Assembly (NCBI GenBank): GCA_023415205.1
Contig: JAEZLR010000006.1
Span: 1 to 64,000, forward strand
Reading direction: 5' to 3'
Length of the DNA: 64,000 nucleotides
From: Bacillota bacterium
GTDB taxonomy: Bacteria; Bacillota; Clostridia; DSM-8532
The notes under the pieces were generated by a model that was not told the origin of the DNA, ran no database searches, and saw only the letters and a program-made list of their open reading frames with translations. Shown in pieces: positions 59,209 through 64,000 of this stretch. The first letter of the stretch is position 1; each line of letters starts with the position of its first letter. The position numbers and the translations under genes are program-made.

Positions 59209-60606
59209 ATGCTTAAAGAATATCGTTCAATATCTGAAGTGGCTGGCCCCTTGATGCTCATTCGCAATGTCGAAGGAGTCACGTATAATGAGCTGGGTGA
59301 AATAGAACTGGCCAATGGCGAGATCAGACGCTGCAAGGTTCTGGAAGTCAATGGCAACAACGCATTGGTTCAGCTTTTTGAAAATGCGGTAGGTATCAAT
59401 CTATCCAACAGTAAGGTGCGTTTTTTGGGTAGAACCCTGGAAATACCGGTTTCTATGGACATGCTGGGCCGTGTATTCGATGGTCTGGGCAACCCCCGGG
59501 ATGACGGCCCTGCCATTATTCCCGATAAAAGACTGGATATCAACGGTCTTCCAATGAACCCCACAGCCCGTGACTATCCCAACGAATTCATTCAGACGGG
59601 TATTTCGGCTATTGATGGACTCAATACCCTGGTTAGAGGCCAGAAGCTGCCCATCTTCTCAGGCTCGGGCTTGCCCCATGCGGAATTGGCCGCACAGATT
59701 GCCCGCCAGGCCAAGGTTACGGGAACCGACAGCAAATTTGCCGTTGTTTTTGCCGCTGTGGGTATTACCTTTGAAGAAGCAGACTTCTTCATCAGCGACT
59801 TTAAAAATACCGGTGCCATTGAACGTGCCGTGCTCTTTATGAACCTGGCCAATGACCCACCGGTTGAGCGTATCGCTACCCCTCGTATGGCCCTCTCTGC
59901 TGCAGAGTATCTGGCCTTTGAGAAGGGGATGCACGTTCTTGTTATCGTTACTGACATAACCAACTATGCCGAAGCCCTCCGTGAGGTTTCTGCGGCCCGT
60001 AAGGAAGTACCCGGCCGCCGTGGCTATCCCGGCTATCTCTATACCGACCTGGCCACCCTCTATGAACGCGCCGGACGTATGAAGGGCAAGGATGGCTCTA
60101 TCACCCTGATACCTATTCTCACTATGCCTGAGGATGACAAGACCCATCCCATCCCTGACTTGACCGGGTACATCACCGAGGGACAGATCATCTTAAGCCG
60201 TGAGCTTCATAAAAAAGGTCTCACGCCGCCTATAGACGTACTGCCTTCACTTTCGCGACTTAAGGATAAGGGTATCGGCAAGGGCAAGACCCGTGAGGAT
60301 CACGCCAACACTATGAACCAGTTATTTGCAGCATATGCCCGAGGCAAGGAGAGTAAGGAGCTTGCGGCTATTCTGGGTGAGGCGGCCCTCACCGATGAGG
60401 ATAAGCTCTATGCCAAATTCTCGGAGGCCTTTGAAAAGCAGTATGTATCCCAGGGCTACAAGACCGATCGGTCCATTGAGGATACCCTGGCTTTAGGCTG
60501 GGAGCTTCTCTCCATCCTGCCGGTGTCCGAGCTTAAGCGTATTAAGACAGAGTTTATTGAGAAATACCATCCCAACAACAAGGCTGCGGCTACTGGTGAA
60601 AAGTAA
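59209..60606 (+). CDS. ntpB: V-type ATPase subunit B
   Basis: 465 aa non-catalytic nucleotide-site subunit. The P-loop lysine motif is replaced by FSGSGLPHAELAA, as usual in B subunits; GRRGYPGYLYTDLATLYERAG follows. ATG 59209 follows AAAGGAGA. Confidence 0.95.
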   Translation: MLKEYRSISEVAGPLMLIRNVEGVTYNELGEIELANGEIRRCKVLEVNGNNALVQLFENAVGINLSNSKVRFLGRTLEIPVSMDMLGRVFDGLGNPRDDGPAIIPDKRLDINGLPMNPTARDYPNEFIQTGISAIDGLNTLVRGQKLPIFSGSGLPHAELAAQIARQAKVTGTDSKFAVVFAAVGITFEEADFFISDFKNTGAIERAVLFMNLANDPPVERIATPRMALSAAEYLAFEKGMHVLVIVTDITNYAEALREVSAARKEVPGRRGYPGYLYTDLATLYERAGRMKGKDGSITLIPILTMPEDDKTHPIPDLTGYITEGQIILSRELHKKGLTPPIDVLPSLSRLKDKGIGKGKTREDHANTMNQLFAAYARGKESKELAAILGEAALTDEDKLYAKFSEAFEKQYVSQGYKTDRSIEDTLALGWELLSILPVSELKRIKTEFIEKYHPNNKAAATGEK

Positions 60607-60633
60607 GCGCAACGGGTAAAGGAGTAAAAGACC

Positions 60634-61296
60634 ATGGCAAGACTGAATGTGAATCCCACCCGTATGGTGCTCACCAACCTTAAGAAAAGGTTGAGAACAG
60701 CGCGGCGCGGGCATAAGCTCTTAAAGGACAAACGGGATGAGCTCATGAAGAAATTCCTTGAGATGGTCAAAGAAAACCGCAAGGAACGTGAAATCGTGGA
60801 ACAGAAGCTCATGGAGGTTCATTCCAGGTTCATACTGGCCCGTGCCCTCATGAGTGACACCCATTTGGAGGAAGCGTTGATTTTCCCCAAGCAGAAGGTT
60901 TCTCTGAAGGCCTCCTCCCGCAACATCATGAGTGTTGAGGTGCCCCAGTTTGAGTTTACTACAGAGAACCAGGGAGGGAACGATATCTTCCCTTATGGCC
61001 TGGCCACTACCTCCGGTGAATTGGATGGTGCTATTATCGCCCTGTCCGAGGTCACGCCCCATCTTCTGAGGCTGGCTGAGCTTGAAAAGGCTTGTCAACT
61101 CATGGCCGATGAGATTGAGAAGACCCGCCGCCGTGTTAACGCTCTGGAATATGTCATGATCCCCAACCTGGTGGAAACCATCAAGTACATTATCATGAAG
61201 CTTGATGAGAACGAGCGAGGTAATCTCACCCGCCTTATGAAGGTCAAGGACATGATGCTGGAGCAGGCCCACCAATACGAGGCCAAGCGGGCGTAA
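60634..61296 (+). CDS. ntpD: V-type ATPase subunit D
   Basis: 220 aa, two long helices forming the central rotor axle (NPTRMVLTNLKKRLRTARRG at the start, RRRVNALEYVMIPNLVETI near the end). ATG 60634 follows AAAGGAG. It closes the nine-gene operon; a terminator follows. Confidence 0.94.
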   Translation: MARLNVNPTRMVLTNLKKRLRTARRGHKLLKDKRDELMKKFLEMVKENRKEREIVEQKLMEVHSRFILARALMSDTHLEEALIFPKQKVSLKASSRNIMSVEVPQFEFTTENQGGNDIFPYGLATTSGELDGAIIALSEVTPHLLRLAELEKACQLMADEIEKTRRRVNALEYVMIPNLVETIKYIIMKLDENERGNLTRLMKVKDMMLEQAHQYEAKRA

Positions 61297-61351
61297 GTTC
61301 TGATTGTTTTTATTCTTTCATAATTCGCTATAACGGCTTAAAAAGCTGATG

Positions 61352-61396
61352 ACTCCCACAAATTGCATGTAATCATGCTATTTGTGGGAGTTTTTT
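61352..61396 (+). terminator. V-ATPase operon terminator
   Basis: ACTCCCACAAAT and ATTTGTGGGAGT form a perfect 12-bp stem, followed by TTTTT. Confidence 0.92.
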
Positions 61397-61464
61397 ATGT
61401 CCAAGAGTGTCAGGGATACTTAAAACCATTGATTTTATTTGTACAAGAAATGATTATTTTTTAT

Positions 61465-61494
61465 TTGTTCTGAGTTGTCGAGTAGTGCTATAAT
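61465..61494 (+). promoter_or_regulatory. Candidate promoter of the AT-rich propeller gene
   Basis: TTGTTC (61465-61470), 18 bp, TATAAT (61489-61494). The 130-nt leader carries a 12-bp direct repeat CATTCAAAAAGG (61531 and 61564) and a GGAGTT/AACTCC hairpin. Confidence 0.55.
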
Positions 61495-61632
61495 GTGGAA
61501 TAAAAAGAATTAATTGAGAAATAAAATTATCATTCAAAAAGGTTATAACAACTAGAGCCACTGCATTCAAAAAGGGAGTTTTAATTCTAAATTAACTCCA
61601 TCTAACCTTATTTTGCAAAGGGGAGAAATGAT

Positions 61633-62820
61633 ATGTCAGATCATGACTCAAGAATCGTTTTAGGAGCCTATGATGATATGGCTATTCATCCTACCGACAA
61701 TAACTGGACAAGACATTCAGTATATAGGATCGATCGCGATTTAAAGAACAGAACGGAAGTTCCTTTACCATACATGATCTGGAGTTTGAACGGTAAAGAC
61801 AAACTGGTGATAGACAGGGAACAGAATGTACTATTGGCTGTTTCAAATAATGATATACTTTCTCCATATGGGAAAGTCATCAAGATTGATCGAGCAGGAA
61901 AAATACACGATCTCTATACCACAAGAAACCACTTACTACCACCAGTGATAGGTAAGAAACAGAGGATATATGTCGCAGAAGCCTATAGTATTAATAATGA
62001 TAAAGGTTTATATTTTTATTGTCTCGATGCTCATGGTCTATTGCTTTGGGAAAAATCATTTTCATGTGATCATATTGCTTCCATACCTGTGCTGGATGCC
62101 CACGGAAATATTTATATCGTCACTGATGACTCGGAAGGTATATTTACATTGCATGCCTTAACGAATCAAGGGGAGGAGAAATGGCATTGGTCCCATCAAG
62201 GTGAGAATAGGGTTGAGCCCTTTTTTGGAAGGGATGGATCAATTTATTACGCCACTAATGGTGATATAAGCAAGATTTCAATGGATGGTCAAAGTGAATG
62301 GGAAAAGAGCTTCAATTCAATGATTGGCCCACCCTCTATGGATATAAACGGCAGAATAAGCTTTGAGTCTGAGGGTTATCTTTATGTATTAAGTGCAGAG
62401 GGAGATTTCATCCATAAGATAGAAGTCGATGGACTTTTTGGCGGTTCATATCCGTTAAGCTTAACCAATGATATTTTTTTATGTGAAGTAAATAGGTGCA
62501 AGCTCATAGCTTTGGACGTACGAACGAAAAAAATTCTTTGGGAATATCAATCAAAGGGTTTTCAAGCGGATGTTTTTCCAATAGTAGATTCGGCGGGTCA
62601 TATCATTTATACTACCAGAGAAATTCATCCAAAATCCTATGTTAATGTTATAAGCAAGGATGGCGAAAAACTTGGGGAATATGAAATAGATGGTATAGTT
62701 CTATCAGCTGTTTTGGGAGCCGATAATTTATTACATATATTAAGCCAGGTTCGTGTGAGAAGATCAAGGAAAAAAGATGAACTTCCCTACGGTACTAAAC
62801 TGATAACCTTAAGAAGCTAG
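61633..62820 (+). CDS. PQQ-like beta-propeller protein of unknown function
   Basis: 395 aa. At least six repeats of the type 'DxxGxIYxxT...L.A...G...W' (for example DAHGNIYIVTDDSEG, GRDGSIYYATNGD) match PQQ/pyrrolo-quinoline-like propeller blades. There is no signal peptide or membrane helix, so it is probably cytoplasmic or released by an unknown path. Its codons are visibly more AT-rich than those of the V-ATPase genes, suggesting acquisition. ATG 61633 follows AAAGGGGAG. The antiporter remnant follows in the same reading frame after its stop. Confidence 0.78.
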   Translation: MSDHDSRIVLGAYDDMAIHPTDNNWTRHSVYRIDRDLKNRTEVPLPYMIWSLNGKDKLVIDREQNVLLAVSNNDILSPYGKVIKIDRAGKIHDLYTTRNHLLPPVIGKKQRIYVAEAYSINNDKGLYFYCLDAHGLLLWEKSFSCDHIASIPVLDAHGNIYIVTDDSEGIFTLHALTNQGEEKWHWSHQGENRVEPFFGRDGSIYYATNGDISKISMDGQSEWEKSFNSMIGPPSMDINGRISFESEGYLYVLSAEGDFIHKIEVDGLFGGSYPLSLTNDIFLCEVNRCKLIALDVRTKKILWEYQSKGFQADVFPIVDSAGHIIYTTREIHPKSYVNVISKDGEKLGEYEIDGIVLSAVLGADNLLHILSQVRVRRSRKKDELPYGTKLITLRS

Positions 62821-63255
62821 ATATATACCGTCATCAATCCGTTACTGCTAATATGTTTTCTCCAATTCATATATCGTAATTGTGAAATTTTGCTGTTTGT
62901 ACTGGTAGGGGCACAGGTGAATATCACGGTTACTTTTGATGCAGGTTTAAAAGGACTGCTCCTTATCTTTGCAGGATTAGTCGGAAGAAGCATAGGGGTT
63001 TTAGTCTCAACGCTGAAAACAAACCTCAATTTTAAGGAACGTCTTTTTTGTGTGATTGCCTATCTCCCAAAAGCAACGGTTCAGGCAGCCATTGGAGCCA
63101 TACCCCTTGGGTTGGGGGTTCCATCGGGTGAATTGATTCTGGCCATAGCGGTGCTATCCATCCTAATAACGGCCCCTTTAGGAGCAATAGGAATAAAGAT
63201 TTCTGCTCCAAGACTCTTGAGGGTTGATCAAAACCATACTCAAAGCGCTCATTGA
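62821..63255 (+). pseudogene. 3' remnant of a cation:proton antiporter gene
   Basis: From about 62884 the frame encodes the last about 120 residues of a CPA-type antiporter: ILLFVLVGAQVNI, LVGRSIGVLVSTL, ERLFCVIAYLPKATVQAAIG and AVLSILITAPLGAIGIK. The N-terminal two thirds are missing. No ribosome site precedes a possible TTG start at 62890; the frame stays open back to the stop of the preceding gene at 62818-62820. It looks like a truncated gene left after a deletion or insertion. Confidence 0.8.
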
Positions 63256-63361
63256 TACTTTGAGGGCATGTGTCTGTTCTATCAGAATTAAGGAATAACT
63301 TGTCACCCCCTTTAGGTAGGAGGAATACTATGAATTAGGACAAACAACAAAGGAACTTAAT

Positions 63362-63901
63362 ATGTCAGACTGTGAAAAAAGAGAAGACAAAGACCGTGAC
63401 TGCGACCGAAATTGTGTAAGATGTCCCGAGCCGGGACACCCCCTGCCAAAACCGATCTTATTTGAATGTGGAAATGGCGGTGGCTTTACCTTTGCGGCCA
63501 ATTGCAGTAACAGTAAGGAAGAGAATGCAGGTTGTATCTGTACCCCCAAGACCATTGCTACTGTAACATTGGACACCAGCTGCCTATGTATGCCAAAGGT
63601 GAAGGTGGAATTCTCCAGTATCGTACATTTCATTCCCAAAAATGATCATGGTCAAGTACAACTAGAATTTGACCTTGTAAGGTGCTGCAAAGATTTCCCC
63701 GAATGTGTCATCGGTACCTGGAATTTCGAAATCGGAAAAGAAGACGACAATTTTGCAAAATCTTTCTGCTTCAATCATTGTGATTGTAGTTCCTGCCCGG
63801 GATGCTGTACCTATATTGTAAAGTGCAGACCTGTCTTTGTGAAAGATGCGGCTATTTGCGTCACCAACTGTCAAATTGCTATTTTTGCTCAGGAGCACTA
63901 A
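63362..63901 (+). CDS. Very Cys-rich protein, DUF4489-like
   Basis: 179 aa with about 22 cysteines (12%). A charged Cys-containing N-terminus leads to PILFECGNGGGFTF, VTLDTSCLCMPKVKVEFSS and a Cys cluster HCDCSSCPGCC. The order resembles clostridial DUF4489 proteins, but I cannot confirm this. There is no signal peptide; a disulfide-linked surface or spore-coat role is plausible. ATG 63362 follows AAAGGAAC. A separate AGGAGG with a two-codon ORF (ATG-AAT-TAG) lies upstream at 63317-63338. Confidence 0.72.
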   Translation: MSDCEKREDKDRDCDRNCVRCPEPGHPLPKPILFECGNGGGFTFAANCSNSKEENAGCICTPKTIATVTLDTSCLCMPKVKVEFSSIVHFIPKNDHGQVQLEFDLVRCCKDFPECVIGTWNFEIGKEDDNFAKSFCFNHCDCSSCPGCCTYIVKCRPVFVKDAAICVTNCQIAIFAQEH

Positions 63902-63912
63902 GCCAAAAGAAA

Positions 63913-63954
63913 GAGAGGCATAGGAGGATTAAAGCCTCTTATGCTCTCCTTTTA
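63913..63954 (+). terminator. Terminator of the DUF4489-like gene
   Basis: GAGAGGCATA, a bulge and GAGG pair with CCTC and TATGCTCTCC, followed by TTTT. Confidence 0.7.
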
Positions 63955-64000
63955 TCCAAGATTACAAGGATCACATTACCCGTCATCTTCTATGATGTGT

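Noticed and set aside
59659..60147. 162-aa minus-strand reading frame
   Set aside because: Antisense to ntpB; codon bias of the conserved plus-strand gene explains the open frame.
1..64000. CRISPR arrays, insertion sequences, prophage genes, tRNA or rRNA genes
   Set aside because: I looked for regularly spaced repeats, transposase or integrase motifs, clover-leaf patterns and rRNA blocks and saw none that hold up.

Overview
The window looks like a chromosomal segment from a low-to-mid GC, anaerobic, probably spore-forming member of the Clostridia (Bacillota). The reasons are two T-box leaders, a FapR-controlled type II fatty-acid cluster, a clostridial-type 6S RNA, a V-type ATPase operon in ntp order, many radical SAM enzymes, the nadK-argR-recN block, and Cys-rich coat-like proteins. 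I cannot assign genus or species. Almost everything is housekeeping or core accessory DNA. I see no prophage, insertion sequence, CRISPR array, rRNA or tRNA gene.

Layout. (1) 0.2-7.2 kb: a histidine kinase, then a tight operon of two radical-SAM-linked proteins and RNase G, then a chemotaxis receptor. (2) 7.2-11.6 kb: tyrS behind a Tyr T-box, then a GntR/UTRA regulator, a SIS-domain sugar isomerase/deaminase and a PIG-L deacetylase with a dre-like operator, probably an amino-sugar cassette. (3) 11.7-18.6 kb, minus strand: a GntR(YtrA-type)-ABC ATPase-permease operon, a membrane esterase sharing the same promoter/operator design, and metG behind a Met T-box. (4) 18.7-22.9 kb: two tandem ferritin-like DUF2383 proteins, a PadR-HAAS pair and a membrane glycosyltransferase. 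(5) 23-31.4 kb: nadK, argR, recN, ysxC, cinA, murJ, recA (with an SOS box) and recX. (6) 31.5-38.2 kb: an orphan Flp-like pilin, then fapR-plsX-fabH-fabD-fabG-acpP-fabF with a FapR box. (7) 38.2-47.4 kb: PHP phosphoesterase, rnc, an Elp3-like radical SAM protein, an orphan fumarase alpha subunit, rsmI, a USP protein, a HAD hydrolase, threonine aldolase, and a radical SAM/DUF4130 DNA-metabolism pair with two candidate LexA boxes. (8) 47.5-51 kb: 6S RNA, a degenerate alpha/beta hydrolase, and a divergent propeller-like/Cys-rich pair. (9) 51.3-61.3 kb: a diguanylate cyclase immediately followed by the nine-gene V-ATPase operon ntpFIKECGABD. (10) 61.6-64 kb: an AT-rich propeller protein, the 3' remnant of a cation antiporter, and a very Cys-rich DUF4489-like protein.

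How the parts work together. Regulation is unusually readable here. There are T-boxes for both aminoacyl-tRNA synthetases, FapR autocontrol of lipid synthesis, LexA control of recA and probably of the radical SAM/DUF4130 pair, a YtrA-type repressor probably controlling both its own ABC operon and a nearby esterase, and a GntR/UTRA repressor controlling an amino-sugar cassette. The proteolipid carries the Na+-site residues known from Enterococcus NtpK, so the ATPase probably pumps sodium. I did not find a clear new multi-gene system. The observations most worth following are the candidate SOS control of the radical SAM/DUF4130 pair, the two-promoter YtrA-type regulon, the PIG-L-based amino-sugar cassette, and the cyclase-ATPase linkage.
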